64,000 nt of DNA from Paraburkholderia caballeronis (lineage in GTDB: Bacteria; Pseudomonadota; Gammaproteobacteria; Burkholderiales; Burkholderiaceae): contig NZ_FNSR01000001.1 in assembly GCF_900104845.1 (NCBI RefSeq), forward strand, positions 2,294,001 through 2,358,000, given 5' to 3'. Below are positions 57,101 through 64,000 of the stretch, in pieces (position 1 is the first letter of the stretch; each line of letters begins with the position of its first letter). The notes under the pieces are model-generated. The model did no database searches and was not told the DNA's origin. It saw only the letters and a program-made list of their open reading frames with translations. A program made the position numbers and the translations under genes.

Positions 57101-60100
57101 CCCGCCGTGACCTGCGCTCCCCTGAGCATCATGTCGTTGCCGCTCCCCATACCGAGGTTTCCACCTGCGGAAATCGCGCTTGTCTCGTTGGTGACGCTGT
57201 TTTCTTCCCAATGGTGCTTCGCGTTGTTCGTCAGCGACTGCGACGTTTCCGACTGCACCGCATCAATGGTCATGTCGTGACCGGCGGTGATGGATGCGTC
57301 ACCGCCTGCCGTAATGTTGGCACCATGAACCAGCAGATCGTTACCCGCAGCCACCAGCATGTCACCGGTCGAGACAATCGTGCCCTGTGCGCCCATCAGC
57401 GTCTGGCTGACCTTGCTGTTGCCGGCCGACGCGCCGATCCCGTTTGTATCCACCAGCGTCGTGTTCGTGATGTCGTGACCCGCGATGACCGCCACCCGGT
57501 TGCCGGCGATCAGACCCGACGCATTGACGACATCGCCAGTCGCCGATACCACGGTCGTGCCGTTCGCACCGCTGCTCGCGATCGTGCCGCCCCGGTTCAC
57601 GATGTTCGTGCCGGTCACGACCGTCTGCGTGCCGCCCTGGATCGTGCCGCTGCTGGTCACGCTGCCGGTTGCGTGCAGCTGCACATCGTCGGCAGCAATC
57701 AGCGCGCCGGTCGGTTGCAGGTCGTTCGCGTGCGTCTGAGCCAGATAGACCTGCGGCACCAGCACGTTCTGCGTACTGCCGTCCGGCAGCGTGACGGGCT
57801 GGTTCACGAGCCACACGATGTCGCTCGTGAGCGCGTCCATCTGCGCGGCCGTGAGCGCCATGCCGACCTCCAGACCGAACTGCTGCGCGAAGTTCACCCC
57901 GGAGGTCATCAGCGCCGTGTATTCGTCCAGCGCGCTGCTGTAGCCCTGCAGATACACGCGGCCGGTCAACTGCGTGATCTGGTTCTGCACGAGCTGCTGT
58001 TCATACAGGCCGTCGCCCAGGCGCTTTTCCACGGTCTGCGGATTCAGCCCGAGCTGACCCAGCATGTAGTCGCTGCTGATGAACTTCGTGTAGCTCGTGA
58101 AGCGCGGATCGGTTTCGACGAGGTATGCCGCATTCGGTGCCGTTTGCAGCGAATACAGGCCGCTGGTCGGCAGCGTGATGTGGAGCGACCCCGTGCTGTC
58201 CGCGACCGTCTGCGGCGCATTGACCGTTGTGGGCTGTCCGGTTGCCAGATTCACCGTCTGCCCGCGACCGCCGTCGATGGCAGTTGCCGCGCCGTTCGCC
58301 CCGAGCGTGCCGCCCGTCGCGCCGGTCGCGGAGTTCGCCGCAGCGACATTCGTGTTGTTGATGTCCGTGCCGCTGATGCTGACCGCGTTGTTCGCCATGA
58401 TCGTGCCGCCCGTGCCGCCGATGGCGACCGGCGCGAGCACGACCGACGGCTGGACCACCCGGCCCACGTCACGCCCGATGTCCTCGTTCCACGCGTAGGT
58501 CGAAACGATGCCCTGCTGCTGGTACTGGTAGAGCGTCTGTCCGACGTTGTTGACGAGCGTCCCGCCGTAGCTGCCGCTGCCGGACGGATCGAGCGCTCCG
58601 TCCTGTGTCGAGCTGCCGATCTGGATCGAGCCGCCCGCTGCGATGGCGCTGTATTCGTTGTTGAGCGTGCCGACGTTCGCGAGCGTCAGGTTGCCGCCCG
58701 CCAGTAACCGGGCCTGCTGGGCCTGCGTTCCGCTTACCTGGTCCTGCTGTGTCGTCGTCGTGGTATCGCGTGCAATCTCGACGCGCTGGTAGCCATTGTG
58801 CGCATCGCTGCGCGACGCGTATTCGGTGGCCGGATCGTAGTTGACGTTCGGGTCGTACCCGTCCCAGTAGTTGACGGTGATCGTGCCGTCGCCGTTGTCG
58901 GTGACCGCGTTGTACCAGAGGGTCTGCTGCTGGCCGTTCACGTTGACGACCAGCACGTTGTCGGTGGCGTTCGGCCCCGAGGCCTGCGATATGACCTGCG
59001 ACGTGGCGAACGTCGTGTTGACCGGGCTCCTGTAACCGTAGTCCCATACCTGCTGCGTGCATGACGAATGCCCGTCTGCGTTCGTCGTCGCGCATGCGAT
59101 GTACTTCGTCCGCTTGGTCTGATGCAGGGTCTCGACATCGGTGGTCGCCGTTTCGACCGTGGGCGCGGGCCGGGTGTTGGTCAGCGTCTGCGCGGCGATC
59201 TCGATGTTGCCCTGCGCCTGAAGCGTGGACTGGTCGTTCGTGACGGAACTGGCACGGTTCGCCAGATACCCGCTGGCATCGCGCGTGGCGTCCGCCGCGA
59301 TGTTCACATCGCCCAGGCTGAACACGTTCGCCCCGCCCGTGTTCGAGATTGCACCCGGCGAATAGAGGTTCACCTCCGATGCCCCGGCGATGATCGCCGC
59401 CGCACCGTCGTTCGCAATCGACTGCGAACCGTTGAGCGTCACCGTATTGCCGATGATGGTCGCCGTATTGGCGAGCGTCGCGCTGTTCGTCGTGACGGCA
59501 TCGCCCTCGATGCGTCCTTCGTTGGTGATCGCGCCTTCTGCGTTGACTGTCGTGCTGGCGGAATTCAGGTCCGCGCCGGCCTGGTTGTCGACGTTCGCCG
59601 CGTTGACGGTCAGCGCATTGACGGCCGTGAGCGCGCCCTGACTGGTCAGGTTGCCTGCCACCGTCAGCGTCAGGTCGTGGTTGGCCTGGATCTGGTTGGC
59701 CGCGCCATGCGCGTAATCGCCGTTGACCGTCACCGCGCCATCCTCGCCAGCGATGATCGTGCCGTCGCCCGCGAGCTGGCCGGCCGTGAGCGTCAGGTTC
59801 TGGTCGCTGCCGATGGCTCCGCCCTGGTTCGCAAGCGTGCCGGTCGTGATCGCGACGCTGCCGCCGCTGCCCGCGTCGTTGCCAATCCGGCCCGAAGTGT
59901 TGTCCAGTGACGCGGCAGCAAGCGTCACCGCGCCGTTGCCGCGGATCGAGCCATTCGTGTTGGATACTGCCGCGCCCGTGCCATCGAGCGTCAGACTGTT
60001 CGCAGCCGACAGCGTGCCGCCCGAGTTGTCGACAAAGGACGATTCGTCCAGCGTCAGGTCATGGCCCGCCACGATCTGCCCGCCGTGGATGTTCGACAGC

Positions 60101-63100
60101 GACTGGCCGGAAACCGTCACGTCGCCATTGCCGCCGATCACGCCCGCGCCCGCCGTGCCGGCCGTGTTGCTGTTCGTGACGGTCCCGGCGTTGACTGCCG
60201 TAGCGCCCGTGCCGGTATTCGCGACCCGGCCCGACGCATTGTCGAGCGATGCGCCCGACACCTGGAGCGTGCCGTTCGCGCCGATCTGCCCGCCCGCGTT
60301 GGCGATCGCGCCCTGCGCGGACACCGAGGCGTCACCGCTGGCCTGGATCAGGCCCGCCGTATTGTCCAGCGTGCTGCCCGACTGCGTGGACAATGCACCG
60401 CCCGCCACCAGCGAACCGCCGCTATTGTCGATGCCGCCGCCCGATATCGACGCATCGCCGTTGCCGCCGATCAGGCCATTCCCCGTGTTCGTGAGCGCGC
60501 CCGACGCCGCCACGGTGGTGACGCCCGTACCGGCGTTGGCAATCGTGCCACCGTCGTTGGCGATCGTTTGCGCGGCAACGCCAAGCGTACCCTCCGCCTG
60601 CACCGTGCCGCCTGCGTTGTTGAATGCGCCCGTGTCCGAAATGGACACAGCCTGCGCGGTGATCTGCCCGCCCGCGCGGTTGTCGAGCGAACTGGCGTGG
60701 ATCGTGGCCGACGACTGCGCGGCGAGCGTGCCACCCTGGTTCGACACGGCTGCGGCCTGCACGTCGAGCGCGCCGTTGGTCGCGAGCGTGCCGCCGTTGT
60801 TCGACAGCGAACCCGTGGAAACGGACAGCGTACCGGTGCCCGAGTCCGCTATCGCGCCGCTGTCGTTGACGAGCGTACCCGCGTCAAGCCTCAGGTCCGT
60901 GCCGTTTGTCTGCAACAGGCCGCCGGTGTTATCAAGTGCACCCGTTACTGCGACGCGGGTCGTCCCGGTACCGGTCTGCGTGATCGTGCCGCCGCGGTTC
61001 GCAAGCGTGCCGGCCTGAAGCGCAAGCTGTGCGGCGGCGAGCCTGCCATTGCTGTTGTCGAACGTGCCCGCCGATACCGACGCTGCCCCGTTGCCGCCGA
61101 TCTGGCCGCCCGACGTATTCGTGAGCGCACCCGCCGCCGTAACGGTAGTGGCGCCCGTGCCACCGTTGGCCATCACGCCGCCGTCATTCGCGATGGACTG
61201 TGCCGATACGCCCAGCGTGCCGTTGGCCTGTACGGAGCCGCCCGCGTTGTTCAGCGTTCCGCTGTTCGCGATGGAGACGTCCTGCGCGCCGATCTGCCCG
61301 CCCGCGCTGTTATCAAGCGAACCCGTGTGGATCGTGGCCAAGGTCTGCGCGGCGAGCATGCCGGCCCGGTTCGACACCGCCCCAGCCTGCACGTCGAGCG
61401 CGCCATTGGTCGCGAGTGTGCCGTCATTGTTCGACAGCGAGCCGGTCGAAACGGACAGCGTACCGGCGCCCGAGTTCGTTATCGTGCCGCCATCGTTGAC
61501 GAGGGTGGCCGGCGCCAATGTCAGGTCGGCGCTGTTCGTCCGCAACAGGCCGCCGGTGTTGTCCAGCGTGCCGGATACGGCCATACCCGTCGCCCCGGTG
61601 CCAGTCTGCGTGATCGTACCGCCACGGTTCGCGAGATTGCCGGCCCGGATCGCAAGCTGTGGCGCATTGAGGGTGCCGCCGCTGTTGTCGAGCGTGCCCG
61701 CCACGTTCGCCGCGATCGAGGAACCCGCGCCGGTGGTCGCGTTCACGAGGCTCAGGTTGCCGCCCGTCGCCGTCAGGTTCAGCGCCTTGCCGGCCCAGGT
61801 CTGCGCGTTCGTCAGATCCACCGAAACGCCGTTCAGCGTGACGCTGCCCGGCGCAATGTTCTGCCCTGTGGCGGAAAGCAGGCCAAGCGCCGATACCGCG
61901 AGGTTGCCGCCATTGCCGGGCGTGCCGTCGCCGTTGATGCCCGCGCCCAGCAGGCCGGTTGACGCAACACTGCCCGCATTGATCGTGGTGTCCTGCTGCG
62001 CCGCGAGCGTGCCGCTGTTCGCAAGCGTGCCTGAGGTGCCGACCGACGCATTCTGCTGCGCGTAGATCGTGCCGCTGTTCGCGATGCTGGCCGCGTTGAT
62101 GGCGACGTTGCCGCTCGCGGTCAGCTTCCCGGACTGGACAAGCTGGCCTTGCGCGGTCAGCATCAGGTCGCCCGCCTGTGCGGCGAGCGTGCCCGCATTC
62201 GCCACGCCGACGCCGTTTTCGGTTCCGACCAGGGTAATACGGTTCGCGTACATGCCGCCCAGTTGCGACACGTCGATGGAGACACCCGGCGCAGCACCGC
62301 CGCCCTGGATCGCCTGCGCGGCCAGCGTGTCGTGATTGACCGCATTCGCGCCGGTCACCACATTGAGCGTGTTCGCGTAGATCGCGGCATTCGCCTGCAC
62401 CGCGCGTGCAATGAGATCCACCTGATCGACGTTCGTCGCGTTCAGGCCCGCGCCCTGCACGGCGATGCTGCCGCCGTTCACGTTGAAGCCGCTCAGGTTG
62501 CCGCTGGCGTCGAGGACCGGGCTGCCGGTCGTGAGAATCCCGCGCGTGGTGTTGATGAAGCCGCCACCGTCGACGACGATGCCCGAGCCGTTCGCGACCA
62601 CCACCTCGGCCCGCTTGCCGGCGACCTCGACATAGCCGCGCAACTGCGACGGGTTGCTGCTGTTGACCTGGTTGATGATGATCTTCGCGGCATCGTTCGC
62701 CCCGAAGTTCGGGTTGCCGTTGATCTGTCCGGCCAGTTGCGTATTCGTGATGACAGGGGAGTTGTTCAAGATGGCTCCCTGTCTTTGCACGTCGAACTGC
62801 GAATACGTATTGACGGAAACGCCAGCACCCGACGGCTTCTGCACGTTGACCTGCGGCAGGCCATTGGCGGTGCCGATGACATTGGGCGCATGCGCACCGG
62901 ACGGCACGATCTGCGCATCGGCAAGCCAGGGGGCAAGCCCGAACAACGCGAGCGCGGCGAACGCCACATGACGCATCGCGAACAGCGCAATCCGGCTCGT
63001 CGCACGCGACCCGGCTGCCTTTCCCTGACTGGCCTTGCCGTTGCCCGTCGCGGTTTCCTCGACCGCGACCGGCATTCCCCGGGCGGCTGACCAGACCAGC

Positions 63101-63120
63101 CGGTATGTGTTCTTGTTCAC
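54187..63120 (-). CDS. TpsA: giant filamentous-haemagglutinin-like exoprotein of two-partner secretion
   Basis: A 2977-residue secreted adhesin. Order: extended signal peptide (ESPR, MNKNTYRLVWSAARGMPVAVEE) and Sec signal ending ADA-Q at about residue 69; TPS secretion domain about 70-310 with NSPVITNTQLAGQINGNPN and NPSQLRGYVEVAGKRAEV, which is recognised by TpsB; a long beta-helix of Gly/Asn/Thr-rich repeats to about 1350, including a 210-residue tandem duplication; a Cys-containing aromatic insert at about 1345-1480; a second repeat zone with GGD-type haemagglutinin repeats to about 2650; and a C-terminal domain around AGTHDFIGGQVAGLYD and PPQVWNAI. No VENN motif or recognisable toxin domain. 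The start is GTG at 63120 with a weak ribosome site. It is coupled downstream to lipoprotein 1. Confidence 0.93.
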   Translation of the reverse strand: MNKNTYRLVWSAARGMPVAVEETATGNGKASQGKAAGSRATSRIALFAMRHVAFAALALFGLAPWLADAQIVPSGAHAPNVIGTANGLPQVNVQKPSGAGVSVNTYSQFDVQRQGAILNNSPVITNTQLAGQINGNPNFGANDAAKIIINQVNSSNPSQLRGYVEVAGKRAEVVVANGSGIVVDGGGFINTTRGILTTGSPVLDASGNLSGFNVNGGSIAVQGAGLNATNVDQVDLIARAVQANAAIYANTLNVVTGANAVNHDTLAAQAIQGGGAAPGVSIDVSQLGGMYANRITLVGTENGVGVANAGTLAAQAGDLMLTAQGQLVQSGKLTASGNVAINAASIANSGTIYAQQNASVGTSGTLANSGTLAAQQDTTINAGSVASTGLLGAGINGDGTPGNGGNLAVSALGLLSATGQNIAPGSVTLNGVSVDLTNAQTWAGKALNLTATGGNLSLVNATTGAGSSIAANVAGTLDNSGGTLNAPQLAIRAGNLANRGGTITQTGTGATGMAVSGTLDNTGGLLRTNSADLTLAPATLVNDGGTITNSGAGTLSVSTGSLSNNDGTLATNGALDVQAGAVSNRAGMLAAQTLATIHTGSLDNSAGGQIGAQDVSIANSGTLNNAGGSVQANGTLGVSAQSIANDGGVMANGGTGATTVTAAGALTNTSGGQIGGNGAASVSAGTFDNSNGRLAAAQLALQAGTLANRGGTITQTGTGTTRVAVTGALDNTGGLLQTNGTDLRLDAGTLVNDSGAIADSGTGTLSVSTGSLSNNGGTLATNGALDVQAAAVSNQGGTLAAQSSATIHASSLDNRAGGQITAQAVSISDTGAFNNAGGTVQAEGTLGVAAQTIANDGGTIANAGTGVTTVAASGALTNTGNGLIGGNGDASISGGGIDNSGGSLVAGGALSTQSGSTLDNTAGLIQASGDASVSAQGAIANAGGQIGANGTLQVSGASLDNASGRVANTGTGATAVNAGTVTNSNTAGTAGAGVIGGNGDVTVSGQSLSNIHGGQIVAGHDLTLDESSFVDNSGGTLSAANSLTLDGTGAAVSNTNGSIRGNGAVTLAAASLDNTSGRIGNDAGSGGSVAITTGTLANQGGAIGSDQNLTLTAGQLAGDGTIIAGEDGAVTVNGDYAHGAANQIQANHDLTLTVAGNLTSQGALTAVNALTVNAANVDNQAGADLNSASTTVNAEGAITNEGRIEGDAVTTNSATLANTATIIGNTVTLNGSQSIANDGAAAIIAGASEVNLYSPGAISNTGGANVFSLGDVNIAADATRDASGYLANRASSVTNDQSTLQAQGNIEIAAQTLTNTRPAPTVETATTDVETLHQTKRTKYIACATTNADGHSSCTQQVWDYGYRSPVNTTFATSQVISQASGPNATDNVLVVNVNGQQQTLWYNAVTDNGDGTITVNYWDGYDPNVNYDPATEYASRSDAHNGYQRVEIARDTTTTTQQDQVSGTQAQQARLLAGGNLTLANVGTLNNEYSAIAAGGSIQIGSSTQDGALDPSGSGSYGGTLVNNVGQTLYQYQQQGIVSTYAWNEDIGRDVGRVVQPSVVLAPVAIGGTGGTIMANNAVSISGTDINNTNVAAANSATGATGGTLGANGAATAIDGGRGQTVNLATGQPTTVNAPQTVADSTGSLHITLPTSGLYSLQTAPNAAYLVETDPRFTSYTKFISSDYMLGQLGLNPQTVEKRLGDGLYEQQLVQNQITQLTGRVYLQGYSSALDEYTALMTSGVNFAQQFGLEVGMALTAAQMDALTSDIVWLVNQPVTLPDGSTQNVLVPQVYLAQTHANDLQPTGALIAADDVQLHATGSVTSSGTIQGGTQTVVTGTNIVNRGGTIASSGANGTTVVSATGDVVNASGLIAGNRVAVIAGHDITNTTLVDTNGIGASAGNSKVSQTLMGAQGTIVSTGDMLVAAGNDLLVHGANITAGGDASITAGHDMTIDAVQSETSQSLTNNAKHHWEENSVTNETSAISAGGNLGMGSGNDMMLRGAQVTAGGDLAAVAGGNLTATTVTNTAKLDNVATDSKTRQEVDHTYDEQAVGTSFTAGGNATLKATSSDASKGNVMLTGSSLTAGVVNGVDTGVGAANIAATGSVTLNEAREEHDSYQSVQSRRGSFVSSTKTDTMQNTQANVGVGSLVSGDTVNVQAGKDLTVQGSGVVGTNDVNLAAKGNVNITTSQDTVTQDSYYQQTHSGISTSGLSVSIGKQSQSDTNQASSVSNNGSIVGSLNGNLNITAGDDLHATGSVLHAGQDVTLAGKTVTVDAVYDTASQSEQQQYHSAGLTIGITNPVVSAIQTATQMTSAAQHVDGDPRLLALAGATTGLATKNAYDAVGGDPVKAATTVGINISLGASSQQSSSGAQSSTAVGSTVSAGRNVTIAAAGDGADSNVNVIGSTISAGNDALLAAEGKVNLQAAQNTVSQQSDSSGGSVGVGVSLTVGSKTGLAFTAAASGNRGNADGDSSTWTNTNVAAGNTLAIQSGGDTNLIGAAVSGNQVIANVGGNLNIESLQDTSTYQSKNQSAGVSVSVCVPPLCVGQSSGSVSISQEKIDSNYASVNEQSGIHAGDGGFQVNVSGNTDLKGGVITSTDAAVQDGSNYFSTGSLTMSDIENHADYKGTGVSANIGPVASLDGGLTAGTSSAGFAQRDGSVSSVTSSGISGIAGDTSVRTGDQQTGITPIFDLAKVQSEVDAQVKITQQFSEQASTALTNYVAGQRTDLQKKLKEATDPDEKAQLQSQLDQLNTDQRILNVLIGVVSGQVTAAAAQGVLSEAADLMRQESIQNSSLSPGVVDSNGNVLSNLSGASEGVDGDGVKLGGTRLSLDSVCGTRHELCATNSDGSYALNSLGQVQLLPGYTVDAYLASSEAQSVAGLTGGIQGATGTLAGIQYPPGGLVDQIIEAYAGTHDFIGGQVAGLYDDQGNTKQNMSATEHTAHEVWSDVAILPATPFAAATALPPQVWNAIATILQVLK
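60431..61060 (-). repeat. Tandem duplication in tpsA, downstream copy
   Basis: A 630-bp (210-codon) unit, parallel to 61061-61690 at a constant offset of 630 bp. Example anchor points: 60991 versus 61621 and 60512 versus 61142. The protein units share TLANRGGTITQTGTG, TGSLSNN-x-GTLATNGALDVQA and GTLGV-x-AQ-x-IANDGG. Boundaries are approximate. Confidence 0.8.
61061..61690 (-). repeat. Tandem duplication in tpsA, upstream copy
   Basis: First 630-bp copy of the pair, diverged from the second at many positions but without a visible frame change, so it is an old in-frame duplication of beta-helix repeats. Confidence 0.8.
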
Positions 63121-63361
63121 TCTGCAAATCGACGCCGTAAAAGGTGGCGTAGCTTGCAGTCAGCGATAAACAGCAACCATCAGAAAAATCCGAAAGAACG
63201 TCGGCAGTTCGTCCCCGTCATCCCGATCTGTTGCGTTGGCGTGGCGGATGAATAGAGCAGGACGATCCGGATCGCGGCACGATCCTTCGTCCGGCGACCT
63301 ATGGATGCCATGCACGATCGCGCACACCCGCACCCGCTCGCCCTGCCCGCCTCTGCCCCGC

Positions 63362-64000
63362 TCAAACCAGCAACTGCCTCGCCAGCACCTCTCTCGCCCG
63401 CGTAACCGTTTCCTGCTCGCCGGGCAGCGGCGGCGTCAACGAGAAAACCGCATCCGGCAGCTTCGGCAGCTGGCCCTTCGCGCCGAGCCGCACGAGCCCT
63501 TCCCCGATCGACGACGCGCTCAGGCATCCGACGCCCAGCCCCGCCGCCAGCATCGACTGCAACCCGGCGACGCCCGACACGCTATGCACCAGCGCATAAG
63601 GAACGCGCTGCGCTTCGAGCGCATGCACGGCGATCTGGTGCAGCAGGCAATCGCCCGGCAGCAGCACGAGCGGCAGAGGCTCGGGAAGCTGTTCGGCCAG
63701 CGCCGGCGACGTCACCCAGTGCACCGGCTCGCGCCGCAGCACCCAGCGCGCATCGAACCCGCCGCCCCTGACCGGCCCGTCGGACAGATTCATCACCACG
63801 CCGATATCGATCAGCCCCTTCGCATGCGCCGCCTCGATGTCGGTGCTCTTCATCGTGCTGACGTTCAGGCTCAGTTGCGGATAACATTCGCGCAGCCGCG
63901 CAAGCATCCCGGCGACTTCGTGGGTCCGGAAATACTCGGTGATCGCGACCCGCAGTTCTCCCTTGATCGCCTGGCCGCGCAGTTCGTCGAACGCGGCCTC
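63362..64000 (-). CDS. LysR-type regulator, effector-binding domain only; 5' end beyond the window
   Basis: The last 212 residues of an LTTR. The frame is open to the window end; the part visible starts at about the hinge (ELRVAITEYF) and contains the two-lobed periplasmic-binding-like domain, with DIGVVMNLSD, LLPGDCLLHQIAVHAL and MLAAGLGVGCLS. The DNA-binding part lies outside. It is read in the same direction as tpsA and ends 242 bp before it, so it could be a neighbour of, but not clearly part of, the secretion locus. Confidence 0.85.
   Translation of the reverse strand, partial: EAAFDELRGQAIKGELRVAITEYFRTHEVAGMLARLRECYPQLSLNVSTMKSTDIEAAHAKGLIDIGVVMNLSDGPVRGGGFDARWVLRREPVHWVTSPALAEQLPEPLPLVLLPGDCLLHQIAVHALEAQRVPYALVHSVSGVAGLQSMLAAGLGVGCLSASSIGEGLVRLGAKGQLPKLPDAVFSLTPPLPGEQETVTRAREVLARQLLV

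Noticed and set aside
56026..58707. An 893-codon plus-strand open frame opposite tpsA, and similar long frames at 60061-61962 and 59723-61018
   Set aside because: These mirror the repetitive Gly/Asn/Thr coding of tpsA; compositions are biased (Arg/His or Pro/Ser/Ala) and no start signals or domains are seen.
54187..63120. CDI toxin-immunity system
   Set aside because: Large TpsA and TpsB are present, but there is no VENN motif, no recognisable C-terminal toxin and no clear immunity gene; the small downstream genes are lipoproteins and a CPCC protein.

Overview
The window looks like chromosomal DNA of a high-GC beta-proteobacterium of the Burkholderiaceae (Burkholderia or Paraburkholderia type). 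Support comes from the very high GC with G/C third positions, the rpsF-priB-rpsR-rplI-dnaB order, ssuDCB followed by a Mop protein, a stand-alone ArnA C-terminal domain next to arnD and bcp, and the ESPR-type signal on the large adhesin. This is inference from gene content; no database search was run.

Layout. 1-4.5 kb: end of an arn lipid A/undecaprenyl aminoarabinose cluster (arnA C-terminal domain, arnD), a Bcp peroxiredoxin and a PIN-PhoH ATPase. 4.6-8.4 kb: an NlpC/P60 lipoprotein, an atypical SDR protein and a Pit phosphate transporter with its DUF47 partner. 8.5-11.6 kb: dnaB and the rpsF-priB-rpsR-rplI operon. 11.8-15.1 kb: an ECF sigma/anti-sigma pair divergent from a Tat-exported metallophosphoesterase and a CuA-type cupredoxin. 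15.1-19.8 kb: a LysR regulator divergent from the glyoxylate-to-glycerate genes gcl-hyi-glxR. 20.2-27.1 kb: a BON-LysM protein, an L-asparaginase and the sulfate uptake operon sbp-cysTWA-cysB. 27.3-29.1 kb: lexA with two SOS boxes and two small downstream genes. 29-36 kb: a stress protein, a NodIJ-like ABC exporter, a permease, Tas, a PAP2 protein and tRNA-His. 36-41.5 kb: dusA, small secreted/unknown genes, and the sulfonate genes ssuDCB-mop. 42-47.3 kb: a membrane protein, an acyl-CoA hydrolase, a TetR regulator with a palindromic operator divergent from an NAD(P)-binding protein, and small genes including an SMR exporter.

47.5-63.1 kb is accessory. It begins at the 3' end of initiator tRNA-fMet and contains, all on the minus strand, a 2977-residue two-partner-secretion exoprotein (TpsA). 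This gene is translationally coupled to two paralogous lipoprotein genes (the second frameshifted) and a CPCC zinc-ribbon-like gene. Downstream come a HAD-UbiA fusion, a polytopic membrane protein of GT-C-like appearance and a four-helix SMR-type transporter, and only then the TpsB outer-membrane exporter. A polyprenyl-phosphate-sugar synthesis/flipping/transfer module lying between exoprotein and exporter is the most unusual arrangement in the window. A 10-bp tandem repeat at the 5' end of the HAD-UbiA gene could make that module phase variable. The window ends inside another LysR-type gene.

Genes act together most clearly in sulfur supply (sbp-cysTWA-cysB, ssuDCB), phosphate uptake (pit and DUF47), glyoxylate assimilation (gcl-hyi-glxR), envelope modification (arn, NlpC/P60) and the secretion locus. 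No prophage, transposase, integrase or CRISPR array was recognised.
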